Source of the DNA: a virus
Virus record (IMG/VR): IMGVR_UViG_3300047564_000244
Coordinates: 1 to 49,571 of that record
Length of the DNA: 49,571 nt
Direction: 5' to 3' (one strand)
Shown: one piece after another, positions 33,737-41,017 of the stretch
How the letters are laid out: each line of letters begins with the position of its first letter
How positions within the stretch are numbered: the stretch's first letter is position 1
Position numbers and translations under genes: made by a program
The notes under the pieces: model-generated
The model's database searches: none
What the model saw: only the letters and a program-made list of their open reading frames with translations
Told to the model about the DNA's origin: nothing

Positions 33737-34612
33737 TCAATACTCCTTAATATCGGCGTTCGACGCCCCAGTAACTAAGATTTGATGAAGCATTCCGCCG
33801 TAGATTTGAAGTTCCATTTCATCGCCCATGAACTTAATCAGGTCGATAAACTCCCTTGCTTGCGAGACCATCCAAGGATGACAGTAAAAGAGCTTTCCGC
33901 CAACTTTTACCGGCACAACAGGAAGACCGTCGTTTTCTGCTTGCGCGTAAGCGTGATGCTTACCGTCTTCTAAACAAGAGTCGCATCCAAAGATGTGAAA
34001 CCGCTTAAACCCTAACATTCTAAACATAGGGATGGCCCGAAGCAATGCCGTCGAACCCCCAGGCACCGCATACCAATTTCTGTACTCGGTTGCCAAAATC
34101 TCTTGGATCTCTTCTGCACTGGTGTGCCAGATATAAGTTTGCTCTTTAGGCATCCCTTCAAACACAGTTGGGTGACATTGTGAAGAGAGAAAATACTTAC
34201 AGGTAGGAATGATCGATGTCAAAAAGCGTTTGTTGAACTCACGACCGTCAACCATAAAATAAGCAGAAGGTAAAAGGCCGTGATCAATACAGAATTGATA
34301 CGCATTATTTAACGTAATAAGTTTTACGCCTTGTTGCCGTAGCTGTTTGATTGTGCCTATATGTTCGGCAAGTGAGGGTCCGCCCCCAACAATCATGACT
34401 TCAACATCATTCGTAGGATGGGGAACAATCTGTTGAAACCCCAATTTGATGTTGTGCGATACGTTAGTTTTGAGAACTTCCAAGTCAATATTTAACGACC
34501 CCTCCATCTCCACTTCTTCAGCAGCAACCCAAGTTTCATCATCCTTGGGAGGGATCGGAGCAATTACAACGGTTGGTGGTTCGGAAAAGAATCCGACAGG
34601 GGTACCCATCAT
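33737..34612 (-). CDS. MptE/DUF115-like enzyme-fold protein in the tail module
   Basis: This encodes 291 residues; ATG 34612 overlaps the upstream stop. After about 65 variable residues comes VMIVGGGPSLAEHIGTIKQL, a Gly-rich Rossmann-type loop. KLITLNNAYQFCID, SAYFMVDGRE, PGGSTALLRAIPM and FHIFGCDSCL follow. This order matches the DUF115/MptE-like family, which includes pterin pyrophosphokinases and Maf-type flagellin glycosyltransferases. In a tail operon it might modify virion proteins or nucleotide-like substrates, but the substrate cannot be inferred. Family assignment is by eye and moderately sure. Confidence 0.7.
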   Translation of the reverse strand: MMGTPVGFFSEPPTVVIAPIPPKDDETWVAAEEVEMEGSLNIDLEVLKTNVSHNIKLGFQQIVPHPTNDVEVMIVGGGPSLAEHIGTIKQLRQQGVKLITLNNAYQFCIDHGLLPSAYFMVDGREFNKRFLTSIIPTCKYFLSSQCHPTVFEGMPKEQTYIWHTSAEEIQEILATEYRNWYAVPGGSTALLRAIPMFRMLGFKRFHIFGCDSCLEDGKHHAYAQAENDGLPVVPVKVGGKLFYCHPWMVSQAREFIDLIKFMGDEMELQIYGGMLHQILVTGASNADIKEY

Positions 34613-35037
34613 GAAAGCCTTATTAGTGCGCCGGTGCTGGTATTGGGGGGAAACTCAACGACAAACGTAGTTGTCGAAGTCTTATCTGAACCAAAATCAA
34701 GAACACAAATTGCTGGATTGCCAGTTGTTTCCCGATAAATCAAAGCACCCCGAGCAGTGAAAGCACCACTCCAAGAAGCATTAGAAAAGTCAATATAAGC
34801 AATACCTGTGGAACTATCAATAGCAAGTGAAGGAGTGATGGCTTCTCCACCCGCCGTATACCCCGTAGCCACAACCTCGCCAGTAGTCGTATAAGCCGTT
34901 GTGGTTTGATCAAGGGTGGCATCGTTGGTGTACAGCGCGATCTTAAAGGTCTGTGTCGTACCCGAAGAAAAATCAAAATCCCCCTCAAACAATTGCTGCT
35001 TGAAGGAGTTGCATGTGTAGTTTCCAATAAAGGCCAT
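34609..35037 (-). CDS. phage structural protein, beta-rich
   Basis: This encodes 142 residues. FKIALYTNDATLDQTTTAY and EVVATGYTAGGEA follow a pattern common in podovirus collar or tail proteins. The C-terminal half repeats Ser/Thr-rich strands. It resembles the protein at 33274-33735 in overall theme. Both ends overlap neighbours, so it is translationally coupled with the DUF115-like gene and with the adaptor gene. Confidence 0.7.
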   Translation of the reverse strand: MAFIGNYTCNSFKQQLFEGDFDFSSGTTQTFKIALYTNDATLDQTTTAYTTTGEVVATGYTAGGEAITPSLAIDSSTGIAYIDFSNASWSGAFTARGALIYRETTGNPAICVLDFGSDKTSTTTFVVEFPPNTSTGALIRLS

Positions 35038-35741
35038 TAGTTCACCGACATCCTGACCTGACCAGACCTGTAAGCATCGCGGCGATCCATACCATCACCA
35101 AGACGCTTAGCAAGAATCATGGCTTCTTCATATCGTTTCATATACCCAGCAATGACATCAGCCTCACCCTTCATAAAGGTATAACCCTCAACCAAAGAGC
35201 CATAGAGAAGCACCGAATCAAAATTATCGCCAAGCCAAGTCGTGTTTGCTGTAGTGATGGATTCTGGGTAGTAGAAGTAGTGAAGTTCAGCCGTGTAATT
35301 AGCCAGAGGCGTCGGGCCTAAAAGTAAAGTATCTTGGTCAAAAAGCGCGTAATACTTAGGAATCCCAGTCGTTGTTGGATTAGGATACGAAGCGCGAATA
35401 TAGCTAACATCCTTATTGAGTAAATACTCGTACTCACTCGTTGTTGGGTTAATCACAGCTAGTTCATACACCGCCAAAAAATCAGATGGGGGTACAGTAG
35501 ACGCAGTAGGTAGTTGGAAGTATCGATTCCCTGCGGTCATCTGCCCAGTAACATTTTTCCTAAACTGCGGGAACTGTACCGAGTTATAGATGCGCTGTTC
35601 AGTTTGAGTAATGAACGTATCAATCTGCTGTTTGGCAGTCAACGTCGCTGTACCCGATCCAGACGAATCAGCGCCAGTAAACGACGGAAAGTCGTTCTCC
35701 AGATAACCTTGAATCGTTTTGAAAAGGGTAGCGTAGTTCAT
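35037..35741 (-). CDS. head-tail adaptor-like protein
   Basis: This encodes 234 residues. It begins with a helix (MNYATLFKTIQGYLEND), then TQTEQRIYNSVQFPQFRKN and a beta centre, and ends LLYGSLVEGYTFMKGEADVI followed by Arg-rich helices. This fits the podovirus adaptor/connector type (P22 gp4-like in role). It would sit under the portal. The start codon overlaps the stop of a 48-residue gene. Confidence 0.75.
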   Translation of the reverse strand: MNYATLFKTIQGYLENDFPSFTGADSSGSGTATLTAKQQIDTFITQTEQRIYNSVQFPQFRKNVTGQMTAGNRYFQLPTASTVPPSDFLAVYELAVINPTTSEYEYLLNKDVSYIRASYPNPTTTGIPKYYALFDQDTLLLGPTPLANYTAELHYFYYPESITTANTTWLGDNFDSVLLYGSLVEGYTFMKGEADVIAGYMKRYEEAMILAKRLGDGMDRRDAYRSGQVRMSVN

Positions 35742-35887
35742 TAGCCCATCTTCTTAGAAGCACCTGTACCCTTTGTGGCGCATCCGGTTCCCCGAATCTT
35801 TACCGTCTGGGTGTTAGGTATGTTGTTTGGGTAACCGTTATTTGTGTTTTTAACGGGCACCGGTGTTGGCATTTTGCTGTGTTTCAT
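35741..35887 (-). CDS. 48-residue basic phage protein (KxRGTGxATKG motif)
   Basis: ATG 35887-35885 to TAA 35743-35741. The ATG overlaps the upstream stop (ATGA) and the TAA overlaps the adaptor ATG (TAATG), so it fills the gap exactly. The end VKIRGTGCATKGTGASKKMG matches a 'K-RGTGAATKG' motif I know from tiny proteins of phage structural operons. It is rich in Lys, Asn and Pro and has no cysteine cluster. Function is unknown; a nucleic-acid-contacting virion part is possible. Confidence 0.75.
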   Translation of the reverse strand: MKHSKMPTPVPVKNTNNGYPNNIPNTQTVKIRGTGCATKGTGASKKMG

Positions 35888-36090
35888 TTCGCCCCCATCT
35901 TGTATTTGAAAGAAGGTGATTTCTGATTAGCAATCTTAGCCATGTTCCGACCTAGCGTCTTCATTTCGGCGTTAGTCTTACCGCCCTTACGGAGTTTGGT
36001 CAGTGGGGCACCTTTGTGCTTGGCTTTCTCATGCTTGTGTACTGCACCAGCAATCATTTTCTTGTCTTGGGCTAAGTCTTTCTTGTCCAT
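35884..36090 (-). CDS. small Lys-rich phage protein
   Basis: This encodes 68 residues with MDKKDLAQDKKMI at the start. Two ATGs stand side by side (36093 and 36090); AGGAG is better spaced for the second. The protein is about a quarter Lys, with GAPLTKLRKGGK in the middle. Such 'MDKKDLKQDKKM' proteins recur in phage morphogenesis operons, but no role is known to me. It belongs to the block of small basic genes. Confidence 0.75.
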   Translation of the reverse strand: MDKKDLAQDKKMIAGAVHKHEKAKHKGAPLTKLRKGGKTNAEMKTLGRNMAKIANQKSPSFKYKMGAK

Positions 36091-36099
36091 CATAGACTC

Positions 36100-36522
36100 C
36101 TATGTAACATTTACAGTAACAGTGCCTAGCGTGATGCCCAGCACAAGATTGTTCGGCGTTAGACCTGTGTCATAAGATCTTGCCCCACCCACAGGTGCCC
36201 ATCCCCACTGAATGATTCTACTACCTCCAGAGGGGTCTCCGCTACCTAGTTGCGTCGTCGTTGTATTGATCTGCAACCCGTTTAGACCGGCAACGCGATA
36301 CGTCGTATCAGGACGAGGATTCCGCAACGCCTGTGGATCGTCCACAGGATACATACCAAGCTGCAACTGCGGTTGATCTTCTTCCCAACAAGTAGGGCAG
36401 ACAATGATGTTGACGTTCTTAGTCTTGATAACAAGACCACGCAATTCTTTCAGTTTGTAGCGAAAGCCGCACCTATCGCACTGCGATATGGCCCACTTAC
36501 CCGATGCAAACCGATTAGGCAT
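36100..36522 (-). CDS. zinc-ribbon phage structural protein
   Basis: This encodes 140 residues. Cys15-x2-Cys18 (QCDRCGFRYKLKELRG) and Cys42-x2-Cys45 (CPTCW) form a zinc ribbon at the N-terminus. The second half is Gly/Thr-rich and beta-like (SGGSRIIQWGWAP). Proteins with this head are frequent in podovirus neck regions. It may stabilise a collar interface. Two bases separate it from the preceding adaptor-type gene. Confidence 0.75.
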   Translation of the reverse strand: MPNRFASGKWAISQCDRCGFRYKLKELRGLVIKTKNVNIIVCPTCWEEDQPQLQLGMYPVDDPQALRNPRPDTTYRVAGLNGLQINTTTTQLGSGDPSGGSRIIQWGWAPVGGARSYDTGLTPNNLVLGITLGTVTVNVT

Positions 36523-36523
36523 A

Positions 36524-37234
36524 TCAGTAGAACAACTGCCGTGGTGCGATCCGCAAGGGGGCTTTCTCGCGGTCTTCGTCTAACGCAAGCCTTAACTGTT
36601 CGTCATACATCTCTTTCAGCATCGGTATGCGCTGCGCGGCCTCGGGAATCTTCAGTGACAAGTAGTACGACAACCCAGCAGCCAAGCAGTTAATGAACCT
36701 AAATGGCACATCCTGAATGTTGGCTCCGCCGCCAGCATCCTGCATACGACGTAATCGCCAGTACACAAAGGTGTAAAAATTATCTTGATCTGGCGCAGGC
36801 CAGACGTTGATCGTAGGGTACGCAATTCCAGTAGGTGTCAGTACCCCTGACTGCCTATTGATCCAAACCTGAATGGGTCTGCCTTGGGCGTTCTTGTTTG
36901 GTATCGTGGCGTAGGTATCGACTGAGATACGCGTGATATTGATATCCGTCTGAGGGATTCCAGTCTGCGTACGAATAACCTGCTCAATGAGGTCTACTGT
37001 ATCTACCGGCAAGTTGTAAACAATCGTACCCGTGGTCATGGCGATCTGGCCCTGCTCAATCGTCCACAGGTTGATACCCCGGTTAGCCCACTCAGTAAAC
37101 ATCAAATTCATGGAACGACGAGCCGTACGGTGTTCGTACCCAGTACGCACCTCAATCCCGCACCGCTCAAATGCCTCTTCAATAATCTCGTTTAGATCGA
37201 GATTAAAGACTGTCGTGCCTGAAGTTGTTGTCAC
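36524..37234 (-). CDS. neck / head-completion-like structural protein
   Basis: This encodes 236 residues. It opens with LNEIIEEAFERCGIEVRTGY, then RRSMNLMFTEWANRGINLW, an arrangement typical of podovirus neck proteins, and ends with a charged helix (DEDREKAPLRIAPRQLFY). The centre is beta-rich, with INVWPAPDQDNFYTFVYWRL. It would join portal and tail. The start overlaps the stop of the small EF-hand-like gene by four bases. Confidence 0.75.
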   Translation of the reverse strand: MTTTSGTTVFNLDLNEIIEEAFERCGIEVRTGYEHRTARRSMNLMFTEWANRGINLWTIEQGQIAMTTGTIVYNLPVDTVDLIEQVIRTQTGIPQTDINITRISVDTYATIPNKNAQGRPIQVWINRQSGVLTPTGIAYPTINVWPAPDQDNFYTFVYWRLRRMQDAGGGANIQDVPFRFINCLAAGLSYYLSLKIPEAAQRIPMLKEMYDEQLRLALDEDREKAPLRIAPRQLFY

Positions 37235-37488
37235 TTCATCCCTCGGAGCGTTTTAGCAAGCCTAGCTCTTTGCCCAAGTTTGCCCGGAGCCTTAGTAGCT
37301 TTATCAAGCATCTTCGCAGGAATCGGCTTTTTACCTTTAATACCAAGCTGTTCACGAAGTGCTCCCGGTTTCTTAATTGCAGCTTGAATAAACTTACCGC
37401 TTTTAAAACCTTCTACACCACGACCTTTGAGAATGTCCGCTTTGGTCACATCCCCATCGCCTGTTAAATCAGGAAACTTTTTAGCCAT
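37231..37488 (-). CDS. small basic protein with EF-hand-like loop
   Basis: This encodes 85 residues. Residues 7-18 (DLTGDGDVTKAD) carry Asp/Thr at positions 1, 3, 5, 7, 9 and 12 of a calcium-binding EF-hand or dockerin-type loop. The rest is basic and Lys/Gly-rich (KKPGALREQLGIKGKKPIP). 'KFPDLTGDG-VT-ADILKGRGV' recurs in phage structural operons. It may use calcium during assembly or entry. One base overlaps the following small gene. Confidence 0.75.
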   Translation of the reverse strand: MAKKFPDLTGDGDVTKADILKGRGVEGFKSGKFIQAAIKKPGALREQLGIKGKKPIPAKMLDKATKAPGKLGQRARLAKTLRGMK

Positions 37489-37733
37489 TATCTGTACCTC
37501 GCGGTCTTAGCAGCAATGCCTTTTGGTTGTTTGACGAATTGCTTTCCCGAGCGTTTTCCAGCGCGTTTAGCTCTTGTTGTCGCAGCGTACTCAGCAGGTG
37601 TAAGAGCATTGATTGCCGCCTCTGGGAGATACCGCTCGCCAGTTGCTTTTGAACCCTGTGTACTAGGTTTGCCACTCTTGGTTCTCCATTTCTGGTCAGT
37701 CCAATTCTTCAGACTCTGCTGAGGTGCTTTCAA
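37488..37733 (-). CDS. small basic phage protein
   Basis: This encodes 81 residues if TTG 37733 is the start, overlapping the upstream stop (TTGA). Longer readings run out of frame through the neighbour without a ribosome binding site. The protein has SLKNWTDQKWRTKSGKPS, then GERYLPEAAINALTPAEYAA and a very basic end. This 'W-QKWRTKSGKPS ... GERYLP' order is a recurrent small phage protein. Function is unknown. Confidence 0.7.
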   Translation of the reverse strand: MKAPQQSLKNWTDQKWRTKSGKPSTQGSKATGERYLPEAAINALTPAEYAATTRAKRAGKRSGKQFVKQPKGIAAKTARYR

Positions 37734-38008
37734 TCTCGATAACCCCCGCCCTTTTGCTTGTACTTCATAGCAAGCATCTGAGCTTTCCTCGCGGACCATT
37801 GCCCCGGCGCACCACCTTTACCACCAGCTTTAATGCTGTTGAACAATGCTTTACGCATCCCCGGCTTGGTGTAATTGCCAGCTTCGTTCACGCGGGACTC
37901 GCCGCCTTTAGAAAACGCCGTGAAATCGGTGTCATCCCGCCTAGCTTTGGTAACCGGCTTGGGCATCTTGGAGGCGCGAATCGCCCCCATCCCGCGTGAG
38001 GCCATCAT
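37730..38008 (-). CDS. small basic phage protein (MASRGMGAI family)
   Basis: This encodes 92 residues from ATG 38008, one base after the preceding stop. A longer frame to 38083 overlaps the upstream gene and lacks support. It begins MMASRGMGAIRASKMPKP and ends GKGGAPGQWSARKAQMLA plus a Lys/Gly tail. This is a conserved small protein of phage structural operons in my memory, with unknown role. High Lys/Arg content suggests contact with DNA in the capsid. Confidence 0.75.
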   Translation of the reverse strand: MMASRGMGAIRASKMPKPVTKARRDDTDFTAFSKGGESRVNEAGNYTKPGMRKALFNSIKAGGKGGAPGQWSARKAQMLAMKYKQKGGGYRD

Positions 38009-38009
38009 C

Positions 38010-38303
38010 TCAGCAGCTCTTTGCTTTCCCGCCTTTGCGGTAAGCCATCCCACCACCAGCCATCTTGTTACCGGCCATGACAACCATCTTGCCTTTGGTC
38101 TTGCCTTTCATAGCAACACCATCACGGCTAGGAGCTGCGGTCTTAACTGCGCCCATCTTGCTTGCGGACATGCCGCCCATGTTCATCTTTTTCATCGTAA
38201 ATTCCTTTCCAACGGATTGAGGGACATCAACTTTCTTTGCGAACTTCGGATTGTTCGCTACTGCCTGCATGAACCTTCTCTGCTTCTCGCTGACTGCTGG
38301 CAT
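38010..38303 (-). CDS. small phage protein (MPAVSEKQRRFM family)
   Basis: This encodes 97 residues. ATG 38303 follows AAAAGG; a GTG one codon earlier is less likely. It begins MPAVSEKQRRFMQAVANNP and contains VPQSVGKEFT, a signature of a widespread family of tiny phage proteins. The C-terminal half is Met/Lys/Gly-rich with low-complexity MGGMSASKMGAVK. No function is known. It overlaps the membrane-anchored gene upstream. Confidence 0.78.
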   Translation of the reverse strand: MPAVSEKQRRFMQAVANNPKFAKKVDVPQSVGKEFTMKKMNMGGMSASKMGAVKTAAPSRDGVAMKGKTKGKMVVMAGNKMAGGGMAYRKGGKAKSC

Positions 38304-38305
38304 CA

Positions 38306-38554
38306 CTATCCTTTTTTAGCGAGGGCATCAATCTTTGCTTCAAGCCGTTCAAAGCCTGTATCAAAGCGTTCCATAATCTTTTCAAGGTCCGCACGAACTT
38401 CTGCACGAGTGATGTGATCACGAGCGATTTCCTCCCTCGTTTTGTTTAGTAGGATCTGGATGCGCTGCTGTTCCTCATGCGAGTTCTTAAGCATGAACAT
38501 CACAAGCCCTACTAAGATAGACGTAATGAGATTCCAAAGAATAATCGGATCCAT
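38306..38554 (-). CDS. small membrane-anchored coiled-coil protein
   Basis: This encodes 82 residues. An N-terminal membrane helix (ILWNLITSILVGLVMFML, about residues 4-22) is followed by a charged coiled coil (EEIARDHITRAEVRADLEKI) and ends in KIDALAKKG. The topology would place the coiled coil on one side of the membrane. It might be a spanin-like or superinfection-type protein, but its position within structural genes leaves this open. It abuts the endonuclease VII gene. Confidence 0.7.
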   Translation of the reverse strand: MDPIILWNLITSILVGLVMFMLKNSHEEQQRIQILLNKTREEIARDHITRAEVRADLEKIMERFDTGFERLEAKIDALAKKG

Positions 38555-38968
38555 TTAGCACTGCTCCGCCTTAACTTTATACGCATCCCACTCAGGAGCA
38601 TCTGCTGAAGCATAAAGATACTGGGCGGCAAACTCCAACAACATTGGGTCATCACGGAAATGCCCTAACCCTCTATTACAGTGATTGCAGAGCATCCCTC
38701 TTACTTCTCCGGTTACATGGTCATGGTCTACAACCAAAGGCCCGTTATCCCCACAAATAACACACTGTGTAACCGTGGCTTTTATATCCGCTAAAGCTTC
38801 GTCTGTAATTACATCACGAAACCGCCCACGACAGTTTGCATTTCGATACGTTGCACGACAACTACGGCACCAGCTATCTAAACCGTTACGCTTTTTGTTG
38901 TGTGGAGGGAAGAACTCAATTGTTTCTGGTTTTTCCTCTTTACAGCGTGTACAGGCTAGCATTTCCAC
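38555..38968 (-). CDS. endonuclease VII-like HNH nuclease
   Basis: This encodes 137 residues. The N-terminus has a Cys cluster (CTRCKEEKPETIEFF and WCRSC). The catalytic core CVICGD, LVVDHDHVTGEVRGMLC and NHCNRGLGHFRDDP is the recombination endonuclease VII pattern (T4 gp49-type). Such enzymes resolve branched DNA so that packaging can finish. Its location among virion genes fits, although some such HNH genes are mobile. ATG 38968 overlaps the end of the upstream gene. Confidence 0.9.
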   Translation of the reverse strand: MEMLACTRCKEEKPETIEFFPPHNKKRNGLDSWCRSCRATYRNANCRGRFRDVITDEALADIKATVTQCVICGDNGPLVVDHDHVTGEVRGMLCNHCNRGLGHFRDDPMLLEFAAQYLYASADAPEWDAYKVKAEQC

Positions 38969-39216
38969 GCCTTTAACGACAACGCTTTGCGCGTTGGTCG
39001 CCCTTTTTCATCTTTCATTGGCCCAGGCATCCCACTCATCCTTGCACAAAAAGACTTACGCCGGTTAGCATCTTTCTCGGTTTTTGGGTTTGGAGCGGGG
39101 GGTTTAAGCCCAGGCTTACCCGGATTAGCTGCGTTATATGAAGCTCTGCCTTTGGCGTTGAGTCCGCCTTTTTCAGATTTACCTTCTTTACGCTGCCATG
39201 CCGGAGTCTTAGCCAT
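38956..39216 (-). CDS. small basic phage protein (SPAWQRKEGKxxKGG-type)
   Basis: This encodes 86 residues. It starts MAKTPAWQRKEGKSEKGGLN, continues with KGRASYNAANPGKPGLKPP and ends FCARMSGMPGPMKDEKGRPT plus RKALSLKAW. This is a highly recognisable, conserved small protein of phage structural regions with no known function. Both termini overlap neighbours, by 8 and 13 bases. Confidence 0.8.
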   Translation of the reverse strand: MAKTPAWQRKEGKSEKGGLNAKGRASYNAANPGKPGLKPPAPNPKTEKDANRRKSFCARMSGMPGPMKDEKGRPTRKALSLKAWKC

Positions 39217-39520
39217 AGAAGATCACCATTGACGTAGTGTTTGTAACAGTGCCATGCAGCCCAACAGAAGCCAAAATACCTTCGCCGGGGAGTGGGATGA
39301 TGGTATACCCAGCATTGGCTTTTGCCGCTGTATTAACTGTTAACAAAACTGGACCCGTTGCGCTTCCATCACGAATAACGACAGACCCAGCATCAGTGCC
39401 ATTTACTGCATAGATCGTTTTGATCCTTGCGCGTGGAACCGCCAAACTGTTTTGGTTTAAAAAATCACCAGTCGAGGTTAGCGGTTGGGTCGCAAAGACA
39501 TCATATTGCATCGTCGCCAT
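39209..39520 (-). CDS. small beta-rich virion protein
   Basis: This encodes 103 residues. The layout (QYDVFATQPLTSTGDFLN, a beta centre, IPLPGEGILASVG, then IFYG) is typical of small decoration or tail subunits. It follows the 57-residue gene with overlap. GGAG eight bases upstream supports ATG 39520. No specific family is recognised. Confidence 0.65.
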   Translation of the reverse strand: MATMQYDVFATQPLTSTGDFLNQNSLAVPRARIKTIYAVNGTDAGSVVIRDGSATGPVLLTVNTAAKANAGYTIIPLPGEGILASVGLHGTVTNTTSMVIFYG

Positions 39521-39674
39521 TCTGCTGCTCCGGTTTTTCTTGCTCCATCTTCTGAAGCAAGTAATCGACCATATCTATTGCACCGTTAGCTTGCTGGAGC
39601 ATCTCAAACAAGTTTTGCCGTTTGGCTATGGCTTGTTGTCTGACTTCCAGCAAGGTTTCTTTGGTTAGTTCCAT
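39501..39674 (-). CDS. 57-residue helical phage protein
   Basis: ATG 39674-39672 starts in the TAATG overlap with the previous gene, and TGA lies at 39503-39501. The protein is one long helix (ELTKETLLEVRQQAIAKRQN, then LFEMLQQANGAIDMVDYLL) with an acidic/Gln tail. It fills what would otherwise be the only sizeable gap between the two virion genes. A coiled-coil assembly role is possible. Confidence 0.75.
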   Translation of the reverse strand: MELTKETLLEVRQQAIAKRQNLFEMLQQANGAIDMVDYLLQKMEQEKPEQQNGDDAI

Positions 39675-40276
39675 TAGGTGGGCTGAGCAGCGTAGAGCGG
39701 AATCCAGTAGTTGGTAGCACCAACCTTAACGCGAAGACCGCCGTAAGCAGTGCCCAAAGTCGTACCAGCTACCAGCATTTTTCCTGCCCCAGCCGTCAAA
39801 CCTTGGATGTTCATGAAAACACCGTTGGTATCGACCGTGCCCGCGCCCGTACCGTTGACCGAAGCGTAGATAAGTGACGTTGTCGTACCAGTAGAGTCAC
39901 CGGAAGCACAATTAAGTTCAAGCTCTAGGGGCGCATAAGTACCGGAAGTAGTACCTGCCGAAAGGCTTAACTCAGCAACAAACGCCGAACCAAGACCGGT
40001 CGTGCGGCCCGAAGCGCCGTAGGTGACTTCAGCTTTTAGAGCGTTGGAGAACGACCCCAACGCCACGTTGGTAGACATCGAAAATTTAGTACGACCGCCG
40101 TCTGCGCCCGCGCCAGACATCGTGGTGTCAACAACCAAAGGCTGATACGTGCCGCTGGTTGCAGTGTTTGTGGTGGTGATGGTATTACCGGATTCAGTAA
40201 TTGCAAGGGTGCCGATGAAGCTGCCCTCAAAGCCGTTATCCGACTTTACTGGCCCGGAGAAGGTTGTACGTGCCAT
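39674..40276 (-). CDS. capsid decoration or head-fibre-like protein
   Basis: This encodes 200 residues; GAGG precedes the ATG. The start ARTTFSGPVKSDNGFEGSF is a common beginning of small phage head proteins. The rest is Thr/Gly/Ser-rich beta structure with a duplicated 'TSGTY-PL' element (residues about 40-46 and 108-115). It would bind to the capsid surface. A 94-base leader with strong hairpins precedes it. Confidence 0.7.
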   Translation of the reverse strand: MARTTFSGPVKSDNGFEGSFIGTLAITESGNTITTTNTATSGTYQPLVVDTTMSGAGADGGRTKFSMSTNVALGSFSNALKAEVTYGASGRTTGLGSAFVAELSLSAGTTSGTYAPLELELNCASGDSTGTTTSLIYASVNGTGAGTVDTNGVFMNIQGLTAGAGKMLVAGTTLGTAYGGLRVKVGATNYWIPLYAAQPT

Positions 40277-40297
40277 GTAATCCTCACATGCGATATC

Positions 40298-40355
40298 GGT
40301 GTATTAGTCTGCATGTCGTCAGCCGGGACTGTCTAATACACCGGGCTAACCCCGG
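40298..40355 (-). promoter_or_regulatory. leader with two mutually overlapping hairpins
   Basis: Arms GGTGTATTAG (40298-40307) and CTAATACACC (40333-40342) pair perfectly over 10 bases. CCGGG (40341-40345) and CCCGG (40351-40355) form a second stem around CTAAC. The two structures share bases 40341-40342, so they cannot both form completely. This lies between the HNH gene and the decoration gene and could be a terminator, a processing signal or an attenuator. Confidence 0.65.
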
Positions 40356-40370
40356 AATATCAGTGTTTTA

Positions 40371-40973
40371 TCAGGTTGTGAGGGGTGTGTCAACCATGCG
40401 ATTGTATTTAAGCAAGTTGTCTTTTTGGGTTAAAACTTGCAAGTTCCAAGGCACATGAAGCCCGCATACGTTTTCACCATGAAGGGGGACAATATGATCC
40501 ACCGCATGACGTTCTCCAGTAGCACGGCTAAGTTCAATAGCTAGCCTGTATTTCAACCTGATTTCCATTTTGTGAGTGTCCGTCAACCATTTAGGCGTGG
40601 CATCCCTAAATCTTCGACGACGTAAGCTAGTCATTTCTTTATACATATCAGGGTTGTTGACCTTATGAGTTTTTTTATATCGGCGTTTATCCTCGTCTGG
40701 TCTTGCCTGTGCCCGCGCAATGACGTTTTCTTTGTTTGCTTCGTAATACTTTCGCTTAGCTTGTTGCCCCGCTTCTGATTTGTTGTAGTCGCGGAAGTAA
40801 TCGGCTCTGGTGGTATTGGCTTTTTCCCATTCAACTTTCAAACATTCAACGCATGAGCCTTTAGTTTTGCGCGGTGCAATGTGCCCATGCTTACAAGGCT
40901 CGCCAGTGAAGTAGTACTTGGCACCTGTGGCTTTAGCTTCTTGTCGGGTTTTGGGTAAATTTGTGGTGTCCAT
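40371..40973 (-). CDS. free-standing HNH endonuclease
   Basis: This encodes 200 residues. AAGGAG precedes the ATG. CKHGHIAPR and SCVEC near the N-terminus form a zinc finger. A basic coiled linker follows, and then the HNH core HAVDHIVPLHGENVCGLHVP, WNLQVLTQKDNLLKYN. These are marks of homing-type HNH enzymes. It interrupts the head genes between the capsid protein and the decoration gene, with a terminator before it and a structured leader behind. It is probably mobile. Confidence 0.9.
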   Translation of the reverse strand: MDTTNLPKTRQEAKATGAKYYFTGEPCKHGHIAPRKTKGSCVECLKVEWEKANTTRADYFRDYNKSEAGQQAKRKYYEANKENVIARAQARPDEDKRRYKKTHKVNNPDMYKEMTSLRRRRFRDATPKWLTDTHKMEIRLKYRLAIELSRATGERHAVDHIVPLHGENVCGLHVPWNLQVLTQKDNLLKYNRMVDTPLTT

Positions 40974-41000
40974 TCCATCTCCTTAGTTACGATACGGAGA

Positions 41001-41006
41001 ATTATA
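41001..41006 (-). promoter_or_regulatory. possible -10 element for the HNH gene
   Basis: Read on the - strand this is TATAAT, 28 bases before the HNH start. No convincing -35 hexamer lies 16-18 bases upstream, where the sequence is the T-rich tail of the terminator. It may be a weak promoter that lets the HNH gene be expressed separately. Confidence 0.4.
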
Positions 41007-41017
41007 TCATGTACCCC

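Noticed and set aside
37875-38417. 180-residue + frame antisense to small basic genes
   Set aside because: It crosses four coupled genes with recognisable motifs; the translation is Cys/His/Ser-rich without domain features.
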